A DNA stretch of 64,000 nt from Prochlorococcus sp. AG-409-B13 (GTDB lineage: Bacteria; Cyanobacteriota; Cyanobacteriia; PCC-6307; Cyanobiaceae). The translations under genes were made by a program, and so were the position numbers. The notes under the pieces are model-generated. The model saw only the letters and a program-made list of their open reading frames with translations. It was not told where the DNA came from and did no database searches. This document shows, in pieces, positions 21,306 to 29,989 of this stretch. The DNA is taken from positions 62,001-126,000 of the forward strand of contig QCJM01000001.1 in NCBI GenBank assembly GCA_003216035.1, in the 5' to 3' direction. Positions within the stretch are counted from its first letter, which is position 1. Each line of letters opens with the position of its first letter.

Positions 21306-22253
21306 AAAGCCTGACGGCAAACAAAGTAATGGCCAAGCCACCAATAAAGCCAAGCGATAACCACCTGAAATCAGTGCCAAATGCAAATGAATATTCCATG
21401 CACTGATAGCTATTTTCCTATCCCCATAGAACTGATGAACCCTTAAGCACTTCGCCATATTTCTTTTAAAATCTGAATGTAGAAGCAATCTTAATAAGGC
21501 TTTTCTATCAGAACTCTTTAAAAAACCAGTGAAATTAGAAATAGTCATAACCATTTCAAACCAAGTTGCAGCCTTTGGCCAGGAATCTTCTGAAATTCCG
21601 TGATCCACTGGTTGCAACTTAGAAAAGTGAATCTTATGGCCCTTAGCCGAACAAGCTTTTAATGCTGGCAGAAGATGAGAGACCTTACTAGAGTATCCAA
21701 AATATGCAGAAGCCAAATGTTCCCTATACAAATCACATCTAAATAGCCAGTTAGAAATCAGGCAAAGGTTATTAAATGCATTAGGATAATCACGTCGAGG
21801 AATTATGTTGACATATTCTTCTAGTCCAAAGGTTGCATAATCTGGCTGAGACCCATATAAGGAAGAATCAAACTTCAAAGCAACAACATGATCACTAACT
21901 TCACACAAAGCATTTGAAATCTGCTTTACCGCATCTGGCAAAAATAGATCATCATCACCAACTATCATCAACCATGGGGTTTCACAATATTCAAATGCCC
22001 GAAGAAAGTTAACTCCTGCAGAAAGATTTGCCTTGTTATAACGATAACCAATATTCTTAGGAATATAAAAGCTTCCATCACTCACGGCCTTCAGCAAAGG
22101 TCCATCAGAGTCGTTATCAGATATAACAACATTCGCAATGCGTTGGATTCCAACTTTTTCAATATTTAGCAATAACTCCGAGAGTTTCTTCTCTCTTCGA
22201 AAAGTAGGTATCCAAACTGTTAAAACTTTTGCCAAAGTAACCTCATCAACCAA
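21249..22253 (-). CDS. Family 2 glycosyltransferase
   Basis: Glycosyltransferase of 334 residues with the GT-A start VLTVWIPTFRREKKLSELL, the donor site NVVISDNDSDG and the metal-binding IVGDDDLFLPDAV. The region after residue 150 is less typical, with a WLFRCDLYREH stretch. The last gene of the long minus-strand block, it overlaps the stop of the 1067-residue transferase by 8 bases. Likely adds one sugar of the polysaccharide exported by the Wzm/Wzt pair; the linkage is not known. Confidence 0.82.
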   Translation of the reverse strand: MVDEVTLAKVLTVWIPTFRREKKLSELLLNIEKVGIQRIANVVISDNDSDGPLLKAVSDGSFYIPKNIGYRYNKANLSAGVNFLRAFEYCETPWLMIVGDDDLFLPDAVKQISNALCEVSDHVVALKFDSSLYGSQPDYATFGLEEYVNIIPRRDYPNAFNNLCLISNWLFRCDLYREHLASAYFGYSSKVSHLLPALKACSAKGHKIHFSKLQPVDHGISEDSWPKAATWFEMVMTISNFTGFLKSSDRKALLRLLLHSDFKRNMAKCLRVHQFYGDRKIAISAWNIHLHLALISGGYRLALLVAWPLLCLPSGFLPRFISDRLGEPGSVDRW

Positions 22254-25200
22254 TAATTTTGCGAAGCAGTTTGGAGAATGGCCGCAAACAATACCTAATA
22301 AAGTGGGAAGGTTTAAATATGCTATTGAGCGTGTTCACCTGGCGAAATAGTTTCAGATAAGAAAGGAGATCAGCACATGCATCTAATGATTGTAACAGCC
22401 TGGAAATAATCATATGTATAGAATATGGATATTTAAAGCTCCTCATATAAAACCCTACAAAAGAAGATGAGACTGATTGTCCATTGTAATAAGCCTGAAT
22501 AGTTTTACTCTTCAACAATTTGAATCTATAATTATCTATGTCATTTAAAAGATCATTAGTCACAATATAAGGCTCAACTCCAATAGGCGCCGGTTCAGAT
22601 GAAAGAAACTCTAAAAGACGAGCAGACTCTAAACTCTTTGAATATAAAGAATCCGTGCTTAATGGTTTCCGGGCAAGGGAAGGTGATTTTACTTTTTGGA
22701 TAAACTCTCCAGGTGAATCAGTTATAAAAGAGCTTAAATCAGAGGGGAATTTCGTATAACATCTTTTCTCAAATGGGTTGCCAGTAAGGTATACAGGTAT
22801 CCCAATATTAGCAGCTTCAAGGTTTAGATTTGTCAAAGGGTCACAACTGATTAAACCATTTGACTCAATCAAAAGCCTTATAAGGTCATCCTTAGAAGAG
22901 GGAAATGACCTTGTAATTAAAGTAAAGGTATAATCAAGCAAGTTTCTATGCAAACTTCTAGGCAAAGGTTTTAAACGACCCTTACCTGTATATAAAAGTA
23001 TTTGCCTCTTAGAAGATTCCTGATGTCGAAATTTCAACACCTGCTTCGACATCAACTTATTAATTTGAGGATGCACAAACAAATAGTCTGTTTGGCCAGG
23101 TAATACAAACTCTGAAAAAGCAACGAGCCGATCTCCTGTTCTTATATCTGGACGAAACTCGGTCAATACACCAGCGGGAGCAAGTAACCACCAAAGTAAT
23201 TGCTTGTATTTTTTCCTAAGGCGTTTAATCAATGCTCTTGGGGCAGATTCAGGAACAATTAATAAAGCTCCTGAAACTTCATCAGGGTTAGCAATAAAAG
23301 AAAGACCAGAATAATGACTAGGCAGTTTACTGAGGTAATTTCGGAAAAACTTATAGGGCTTAAATGGTAACAAATATAGATTATGTCCCGCTTTTTTCAT
23401 CTCCATAGCCAGTGTCAACATACAAGCATGGCCATTACTCCGGGGATTCAGATCGGTTGGTATTAACATTACGATAGGTCTATGATTTACTCGAGGTAAT
23501 AATGAAAGGTTTTCGAAATAGTTCATTAAATCTTTATAGTAAGAAGATCCACTCAAATTCCTGCCAGAAGATGGGGAAGATACAATGTTCTCTCCACCAG
23601 GTACAATAGATAAATAAGTCAGAGGCTGAGTAAGAATTGTTTGATAAAAGTCACTTTCTGCACCTAGTTTATTAAGTGGATGAACATCTGCTCTTTTAAA
23701 AAATTCATAAGTTTGCAATGGATGGAGCTTAGATCTCCCATCATTTAAGGCAGCTTCCAACCAATAACCAAAGGATGGGAAATGGTGACCAGGGTGAAAT
23801 GAAAATAAAACATTTGGCGGAATAAACTTGATCTTCTGACATTCACGTTGAGCTAAAAAATGGTATTCAACGTCTGCCAGAGAAGAGTCAAGGCTCACCC
23901 AATTTCCAGGGATGCAGCAACAAGACCAATCAAGTTGGGCTAAACAACTCCACCAACTCAAATATGATAAAGAGCCATTATTAATATAAGACTTAAGTAA
24001 ATCAAAAGTCTCTTTCAATATAGAGGAAGAAAGAAATTGAACAGATGGGGAAGGCAAATCAACTTTACGAATATGTGCAAATGAACCAAAGTTCTTATCA
24101 TATTCAGCCTTTCTAAGGCCCTGTCCATTTGGAAGAAAAGTATCTAGGCAATTAGGTGCTTGAGAATAGCCTGAAGAAATGCAAAGTTGGTCTCGGTCAG
24201 AAACAAAACAAGGAAAGGTACAAGACTGCCAGCGTGTTGTTTGTTCGAGCCAATTAACAAAGTGTTTATTAAGTGTGTCAAAACAAAGTGAAGCGCCTGC
24301 TGGCAAAACTAATAGCGACTGATCCAAAGGAATAGATGTTGGCAAGTCATTAACGGAAATAAATTTAATAAGAAAATCCTTTCGTGAAAATTGCTGATTA
24401 TTTTCGTATGGAATTTCTTCAGAAATACAAACGAAGACTTGTCCTAACTTAAGATTCACACTCTGAAGAGATTGAATAGTGTGCAAAAGTGCAACTTCTT
24501 TCGTGGGATCACTAAAAATCAAAACATTGCATTTCTTTGCATCTCCTACAGCTTCCGAATACCTAACCAAAAAGCGATAATCTGTTTCTTCAGAAGAAGG
24601 TTTGCCAAAACAAGTACCCTCTCCTAGAGATTCATGTGCTGATTCAATAAATTCTCTTGCAAGATCAAGTAGATATCTCTTTGGTTTCGCAGAAGTAGCA
24701 GTAGAATTATCTGATAATCTCCATGCATATAATGGAACAGGTAAGTAAATAACATGCTTTGCAGACAAAAACTTACTTAAGCGTAGATAAAACTCCCAGT
24801 CTTGTATCCCATCAAAATGGGAATCCATCCCTCCACAAGATATAAAAAGATCAACTCGAACAACTGTCAAGTGAATCAGGTAATTAAACTCCAATAATGC
24901 ATCGGGGTTCCAAGCAAACTTCGGGATATATTGAATCTTACTTCCATCATCTTCAAAAATAATGTGATCGGTATAAAGTAAACCGCAATTAGAATCAAGA
25001 CGAAGTCTTCTATTCACCAAAGCCATTGCTGCAGGATGAAGCAAGTCATCCTGATCAACTAAAGCAACATAAGGAGTCAGAGCCTCACTGATTGCATAGT
25101 TTAAAGCCGCAGATATGCCTTGATTGAAAGGCCTATCAAGCACACGGATCCAACTGTGATTATCTATTTGTTTTTGAATAAGCTCCCAAGTTTTAGGTTC

Positions 25201-25449
25201 AGAGCCATCATTCACTAGCAACAAGTCAAAATTCTGATCAGTTTGCTGCTGTATAGACAACAACAATTGAGCAAACTGAATGGGGTCAGGGTTAAAGCAA
25301 GGAATAACAATCGAAACGAGAGGGCCAGACTCATCTCTATCTTTAGAGAGATGCTTTTGTAATGGGGCTCTAGTCCAGTCCTGAATCAATCCTTGAATTT
25401 CAACAGGGTCAATATGCTTAGGGAATGGAGGCCAAGAGATGGAATTCAT
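22246..25449 (-). CDS. Two-domain glycosyltransferase (GT2 + GT4-like), 1067 residues
   Basis: Large glycosyltransferase. Residues about 45-260 are a GT2 domain: LVSIVIPCFNPDPIQF, LLVNDGSEPKTW, YVALVDQDDLLHPAA and the GIQDWEFYLRL helix. Residues about 270-620 have weak similarity to anything I know. Residues about 640-910 look like a GT-B transferase: RPIVMLIPTDLNPRSNGHA, LLWWLLAPAGVLTEFRP, LLYTGKGRLKPL and NLEAANIGIPVYLTGNP. Such fusions may add two sugars in turn. The last 60 residues are basic and hydrophobic and may bind the membrane. Twelve bases separate it from the SDR gene upstream. Confidence 0.8.
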   Translation of the reverse strand: MNSISWPPFPKHIDPVEIQGLIQDWTRAPLQKHLSKDRDESGPLVSIVIPCFNPDPIQFAQLLLSIQQQTDQNFDLLLVNDGSEPKTWELIQKQIDNHSWIRVLDRPFNQGISAALNYAISEALTPYVALVDQDDLLHPAAMALVNRRLRLDSNCGLLYTDHIIFEDDGSKIQYIPKFAWNPDALLEFNYLIHLTVVRVDLFISCGGMDSHFDGIQDWEFYLRLSKFLSAKHVIYLPVPLYAWRLSDNSTATSAKPKRYLLDLAREFIESAHESLGEGTCFGKPSSEETDYRFLVRYSEAVGDAKKCNVLIFSDPTKEVALLHTIQSLQSVNLKLGQVFVCISEEIPYENNQQFSRKDFLIKFISVNDLPTSIPLDQSLLVLPAGASLCFDTLNKHFVNWLEQTTRWQSCTFPCFVSDRDQLCISSGYSQAPNCLDTFLPNGQGLRKAEYDKNFGSFAHIRKVDLPSPSVQFLSSSILKETFDLLKSYINNGSLSYLSWWSCLAQLDWSCCCIPGNWVSLDSSLADVEYHFLAQRECQKIKFIPPNVLFSFHPGHHFPSFGYWLEAALNDGRSKLHPLQTYEFFKRADVHPLNKLGAESDFYQTILTQPLTYLSIVPGGENIVSSPSSGRNLSGSSYYKDLMNYFENLSLLPRVNHRPIVMLIPTDLNPRSNGHACMLTLAMEMKKAGHNLYLLPFKPYKFFRNYLSKLPSHYSGLSFIANPDEVSGALLIVPESAPRALIKRLRKKYKQLLWWLLAPAGVLTEFRPDIRTGDRLVAFSEFVLPGQTDYLFVHPQINKLMSKQVLKFRHQESSKRQILLYTGKGRLKPLPRSLHRNLLDYTFTLITRSFPSSKDDLIRLLIESNGLISCDPLTNLNLEAANIGIPVYLTGNPFEKRCYTKFPSDLSSFITDSPGEFIQKVKSPSLARKPLSTDSLYSKSLESARLLEFLSSEPAPIGVEPYIVTNDLLNDIDNYRFKLLKSKTIQAYYNGQSVSSSFVGFYMRSFKYPYSIHMIISRLLQSLDACADLLSYLKLFRQVNTLNSIFKPSHFIRYCLRPFSKLLRKIIG

Positions 25450-25461
25450 TCAAATACCGCC

Positions 25462-26433
25462 TCATCCATTTCCTAACATTCCATTAGACCGCATAATCAA
25501 CCCTTCAGCTGTATCAAGCAATTGTTCTTCCAAAGACTTGAGAGGTAGCTCATACTTTGACATTGCAGAAAGAAAGTTGCCTGAATCAGCTACATAGTAA
25601 TCAGGCAATGATCCAATCTCACAAGAATGTTGAACGGCTGGCAGCCCATAAAGAGTCGTTATCTTTCTCGCAAGAGAAAGTAAGTCTATCTCTATATTTA
25701 CAGCTGCCATAGGACTAATTGTAGATTGCTTTTGCTCTCTAAGTAACCAGTTCCAAGCAAAAGAAGTAATATCACTAGCATTACCATAACTACGGAATAC
25801 TGGGCATACTGAATTGATTCTAATAGCCTCTCCACGAAGAGCCATAAGAAGAAAATCACCTAACGCAAATCGCTCGGGTTTACGCATAAACCTTCCAGAA
25901 AGAGCATAAATTCGTAAAACAAGACTTGCAACTGTTTCACTAATAACAACTTCTTCTTCTTTTTTTAAAAAAGCGTAAGGGTCTTCTTTACAAAGTTCTG
26001 ATAAAGAAAGGTCGCCTACATCTATAGCTGCCGCTGCCCCAGATGAGATCACAACCGCTCTTGATTTAGGCGAAAGGTCTACAGCAGTGGCAAATTGTTT
26101 AGTAATCCAACGATTAATCGCCACATATTTATCAAACCCAACTTCCAAGAGTTTGTCACGAGTAAGAAAAGCAGAATGAAAAAAAACTTGAATAGAGTTT
26201 GAATCTGCCAACTCAGTTAATTTATCCAACGAATATACTGGGATTAAAATTGAATTAGGTTCCTCATAAGCTGTTGATTGCATAGAACACTCCCGACTAG
26301 CAAAAGCTCTAACCTTTCTAAGAAAGATTTCCGGTGAAAGAATCCTTTGCAACTCATGCATAGCTGTACGACCAACCCATCCAGTAGCACCAGTTATTAC
26401 GATCAATCCAGATGTTTCCAAAGATTCAGACAT
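25462..26433 (-). CDS. NAD(P)-dependent sugar epimerase/dehydratase (extended SDR)
   Basis: Extended short-chain dehydrogenase of 323 residues, likely acting on a nucleotide sugar. It has the Rossmann motif IVITGATGWVGRTAMHEL, an SSGAAAAI strand with the active-site Ser and a YxxxK pair in DPYAFLKKEEE. The C-terminal part is less conserved than in RmlD or GalE types. In this cluster it follows the CDP-3,6-dideoxyhexose enzymes, so a final C-4 (or side-chain) ketone reduction is the most likely job, comparable to abequose/paratose synthases or to YerF in yersiniose synthesis. That assignment is inferred from context. Confidence 0.78.
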   Translation of the reverse strand: MSESLETSGLIVITGATGWVGRTAMHELQRILSPEIFLRKVRAFASRECSMQSTAYEEPNSILIPVYSLDKLTELADSNSIQVFFHSAFLTRDKLLEVGFDKYVAINRWITKQFATAVDLSPKSRAVVISSGAAAAIDVGDLSLSELCKEDPYAFLKKEEEVVISETVASLVLRIYALSGRFMRKPERFALGDFLLMALRGEAIRINSVCPVFRSYGNASDITSFAWNWLLREQKQSTISPMAAVNIEIDLLSLARKITTLYGLPAVQHSCEIGSLPDYYVADSGNFLSAMSKYELPLKSLEEQLLDTAEGLIMRSNGMLGNG

Positions 26434-26457
26434 CTTAGTTAGCAGTAGTCTTAAGAA

Positions 26458-27258
26458 TTAACCATTTTCAAGAACCTTCCACCTGCTCTCAAGCATATTA
26501 ATCCGAGCCTGATCTTCCCCATGCAAAAGTCCATAATAGTCCCTTTTATTTAATAACCAAAGCAATTCAAAATGAACTGCATTCCTTAAAACCTGAGGCA
26601 AGTTTTCTGCCCCTAAAGCTGAAGCCTGAAATACCATCTTTCGTGTTTCAAATCTATCTAAATGAACTGCATGGAATCTACGTAAATTAGATAATGCGTC
26701 GATAGAAACAGCCCCTCCTACAACAAATTGCAAGCCTTTTGCTCGACACAACCTCGCCACTGATTCTCCAACCAATGTCACCTTATCACTCTCAATTTCC
26801 TCTCTACCTAACCCTAATGAGCCACAGAAATCAACTCTTCCAAAAACAACACCATCGCACCCTGGACGCCTTGCGGCCAACTCAAGCATTTCCTCTATAT
26901 TCTCATAAGAGGTGCGGGTCTCCATGTTAAATAAAAAGGTGACATCACTTTGTTCAGGACCCACAAAAATCTTTTGTTTAGCCGATATATATTTTGATAA
27001 GGCATATGAAGTCTCTACCATAGGTGCAATTATATATTTCACTCCAAATTGCTTAGCTTCTAAAAGATCTCTAATTGCCTCACAGCCTCCTATTTTTAAT
27101 GCCAGGCCAACATCTGCTTTATGTGCAATCTCCAAAAGGCGCAATAACTCATCTGTACGTGTTCCCTCAGCCTCAAATTCTGCCTTAGTTGCGACAACAC
27201 CTCCATGCTCCTTGCCAAACCGGAGAAGTTCAACCATCTTTTTCTCGTAGCTATTCAT
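26458..27258 (-). CDS. HpcH/HpaI-type aldolase (citrate lyase beta fold)
   Basis: TIM-barrel aldolase-like protein of 266 residues. Signs of the pyruvate aldolase fold are LALKIGGCEAIRDLLEAK, IIAPMVETSYALSKYI, the metal-binding Glu in LFNMETRTSYENIEE and the Asp in VFGRVDFCGSLGLG. Members cleave or form C-C bonds with pyruvate or acetyl-CoA. Its presence between a HAD phosphatase and an SDR in a polysaccharide cluster is unusual and suggests it helps build a sugar with added carbons. Substrate unknown. Confidence 0.75.
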   Translation of the reverse strand: MNSYEKKMVELLRFGKEHGGVVATKAEFEAEGTRTDELLRLLEIAHKADVGLALKIGGCEAIRDLLEAKQFGVKYIIAPMVETSYALSKYISAKQKIFVGPEQSDVTFLFNMETRTSYENIEEMLELAARRPGCDGVVFGRVDFCGSLGLGREEIESDKVTLVGESVARLCRAKGLQFVVGGAVSIDALSNLRRFHAVHLDRFETRKMVFQASALGAENLPQVLRNAVHFELLWLLNKRDYYGLLHGEDQARINMLESRWKVLENG

Positions 27259-27302
27259 GCCAATTCCTTTATTTACTAGTAAGCATTAGCAGTATTATTA
27301 TA

Positions 27303-27977
27303 TCAACCATTTCTAAGATCCCCACAGAAGAAGGTAGGAAGCTCACTGATTTGTGAAATCATAGGGCATAAATTTTCCTGAATTCCCCAGTCATAAAAAC
27401 CATAACTTGCAGCAATAAATTTAACTTTGGACTGCTTTGAAGCCTTATAATCAGACATTGTATCGCCAATATAGGTTACATCATCAGAATGACATTTTTT
27501 AAGAGAAAGGGCATATTCAATGGCTTCATGCTTAGAAGAGAATAATCTTCCCAACTTATTTACTACAAGATAATCTATACCTATAATAAAATCAAAACAG
27601 TTAACTAGTGAAGCCTCATCAATTAATTTTAAAGTTGGCTTAGTTGGCTTGTTGGTAACAATCCCAAGGGATATGCTCATGTTATATTTTAATTCCAATA
27701 AAGTTAATTTTGCATCCTCATACCATTTAAGATATTTGTAACCATCGTTGTCATACTCTCTCCTAAATAATCTTTTAAACTCTTGCAATTGACTAGTAGT
27801 TAGAAGCGGAAAAATACTAAGTGCTAATTCTTCAATTGGGGGGCCTATTTTATTAATAAAGCTTGGCAGGTCTGGACATAATAGATCCATTTGTGTGCAA
27901 ACTTTCCCAAAGGAAAGATGTATCCCAGGTGACGTGTTCGCCAATGTTCCATCAAAATCAAAAATTATAAGTGTCAT
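27303..27977 (-). CDS. HAD-family phosphatase
   Basis: Haloacid dehalogenase-type hydrolase of 224 residues. Motif I LIIFDFDGTLANTSPG holds the nucleophile Asp, motif II is IVTNKP, motif III the Lys in SSKHEAIEY and motif IV YIGDTMSDYKAS. The helical cap after motif I places it near phosphoglycolate-phosphatase and sugar-phosphatase types. ATG 27977 is taken; it begins 6 bases after the end of the ThDP enzyme gene, so the two are probably co-translated. It may dephosphorylate a sugar-phosphate intermediate of the pathway. Confidence 0.82.
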   Translation of the reverse strand: MTLIIFDFDGTLANTSPGIHLSFGKVCTQMDLLCPDLPSFINKIGPPIEELALSIFPLLTTSQLQEFKRLFRREYDNDGYKYLKWYEDAKLTLLELKYNMSISLGIVTNKPTKPTLKLIDEASLVNCFDFIIGIDYLVVNKLGRLFSSKHEAIEYALSLKKCHSDDVTYIGDTMSDYKASKQSKVKFIAASYGFYDWGIQENLCPMISQISELPTFFCGDLRNG

Positions 27978-27982
27978 GCAAA

Positions 27983-29845
27983 TCACAAATTAAAAGCTTC
28001 CGTCCTTAATTTATTCATCACATCAGTACCTAGGAAGGGGAACATATCCTCCAATTCTGAAGAAACCATTGATCCATCATTTAATTTTTTACTAGACAAC
28101 TTAGGTTCAAATTGTTGGTTCAAGTCTATTTGAAATTCATGTAGACTGGGCCCCGGTTTTCGAAGGGTCTCCTTTAAATCCTTCTGAATTGCAGCATCAT
28201 TAACTGTGTGGCTATAGCAAATACCAAAGCTCATACTAAGTTTAGCAAAATCAGGGAAAACCAATCCAGAGTCAGATCCACACCCTATTTGGTTACCTGC
28301 AAAATAATTATTTTGAGTTTGCCTAATCGAATGGTATCCCTCATTATTGAGAAGAAAAATCTTTATAGGTAAAGACATCCCTCCAATAATCGCTAGTTCT
28401 TGGAGATTCATCATAATAGATCCATCACCAGCAATGCAAATAACTTGCTTTTCGGTTGCAAAATAAGCACCGATTGCAGCTGGCAATTCATACCCCATAG
28501 ATGCACAACCTGAATTATGAAAAATTCTTTGCTCAGGTTTAATTACAGCAGCTTGGAAGCCAACAACGCAAGCAGTCCCATCTGCACAAACAATATGGTC
28601 ACCTTTGTTTAATTGAGATGTAAGTTCATGAATTAATTTATAAGGATTCACTGCAAACTTATTATCATCCATAGTAGTCGAATAGACCGGATATTTATCC
28701 AATGCTAAATGCAACCATGATCTCCAAGACTGCCAATTAGGCATAGGCATGAACTTATTTGAATTAGAAATAATTCTTTCTAAGCATTCTGATAGCCTAG
28801 GGAAAAAATCTTGTATGCATGCATGCACCTTTAAATCTGTATTTAATGTATGCTTATCCAACTCATCTCTATCAATATCTAAATGGCATTTCCATGCATT
28901 CTTTGCAAATGAATTCCAATTATAGCTAACCTGCCTAATATTCAACCTGCATCCAATTGCAATTACACAATCAGAGAACTGCACAGCAAAGTTCCCTGCT
29001 CTATTTCCAACAGTACCTGGCCTACCGCAATAACATGGGTGTTCATCCCAAAGAAGATCATTACTATTCCACCCAGTAACAGTTGCTAGTGGCCACTTCT
29101 CCAAGAAATCATAAAACTCTTCAAGACTATTACTTATACGAATTCCATTACCAACATAAAAAACTGGTCTTCTTGAATTGAGCAATTTGTTTGCGATAGA
29201 GAATATATCCTGGTCTGAAGCAATTGGTTGCTTAACTAACTCAGAGGTTAATTCAGTATTAGAATTATCATTTAGCGATATATCATATTCCTCAGGAAGA
29301 GAGCTTGACTGAACATCTATGGGTATATCAAGCCAAACTGGTCCAGGCCTACCTGAAGCCGCAATTAAATAGGATTGCTCCAATTCATACTTAATGGTTA
29401 AGGGGTCCTGAATAATTTTGGCATACTTACATATACCACCAGCCATTCTAATAATATCAACCTCTTGATCTCCTAATTGTCGCAAGTTAGGCTGAGCTGA
29501 ATTAACTACTAAAGTTTCTCTCTTAGCCTGACCTGAAATAATAATCATTGGTACTGAATCAACATATGCACCATAGACTCCATTTAAAGCATTAATACCG
29601 CCTGGACCTGCTGTAACATTTACAATTGCAGGCTTTCCAGTTATACGTCCAAAACTTTCTGCTGCCATAGAGCAACTTTGCTCATGGTGCAAACAATGTA
29701 TTTTCATCAAACCATTCTTGGAAAATGCATCATTAAGATGCATTGCGGCCCCTCCTGTAACCATAAAAACATGTTCACAACCCAAGGCAAATAGTTTGCT
29801 TGAGATATAATCAGCTAATCTCATTTCCAAGTAATATTGAGACAT
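27983..29845 (-). CDS. Thiamine diphosphate-dependent enzyme (acetolactate-synthase-like)
   Basis: ThDP enzyme of 620 residues with all three domains. The PYR domain has VFMVTGGAAMHL and the catalytic Glu in HHEQSCSMAAESFGR; the middle domain has RPVFYVGNGIRIS; the PP domain holds the ThDP motif from AGDGSIMMNLQEL to NNEGY (Gly-Asp-Gly...Asn-Asn). It resembles acetolactate synthase, but lies among CDP-sugar genes. The known parallel is YerE, which moves a two-carbon acetyl unit from pyruvate onto a CDP-3,6-dideoxy-4-ketohexose to give yersiniose. That role is inferred. A second Met eight codons in (29824) may be the true start. The spacer of 144 bases upstream may hold a promoter. Confidence 0.8.
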   Translation of the reverse strand: MSQYYLEMRLADYISSKLFALGCEHVFMVTGGAAMHLNDAFSKNGLMKIHCLHHEQSCSMAAESFGRITGKPAIVNVTAGPGGINALNGVYGAYVDSVPMIIISGQAKRETLVVNSAQPNLRQLGDQEVDIIRMAGGICKYAKIIQDPLTIKYELEQSYLIAASGRPGPVWLDIPIDVQSSSLPEEYDISLNDNSNTELTSELVKQPIASDQDIFSIANKLLNSRRPVFYVGNGIRISNSLEEFYDFLEKWPLATVTGWNSNDLLWDEHPCYCGRPGTVGNRAGNFAVQFSDCVIAIGCRLNIRQVSYNWNSFAKNAWKCHLDIDRDELDKHTLNTDLKVHACIQDFFPRLSECLERIISNSNKFMPMPNWQSWRSWLHLALDKYPVYSTTMDDNKFAVNPYKLIHELTSQLNKGDHIVCADGTACVVGFQAAVIKPEQRIFHNSGCASMGYELPAAIGAYFATEKQVICIAGDGSIMMNLQELAIIGGMSLPIKIFLLNNEGYHSIRQTQNNYFAGNQIGCGSDSGLVFPDFAKLSMSFGICYSHTVNDAAIQKDLKETLRKPGPSLHEFQIDLNQQFEPKLSSKKLNDGSMVSSELEDMFPFLGTDVMNKLRTEAFNL

Positions 29846-29989
29846 GTAAGAGTACTATAAGACATCGAAAAAACTAATTTGATCCAACGATCCTGTTGCT
29901 GCAATGAATCCCTTAAGAAAGAAGTTGATTTTTAAAGAGATTCATTGTAAGTAAATACATTCAAAAGGGAAGTTAAAATTATCCATCGT

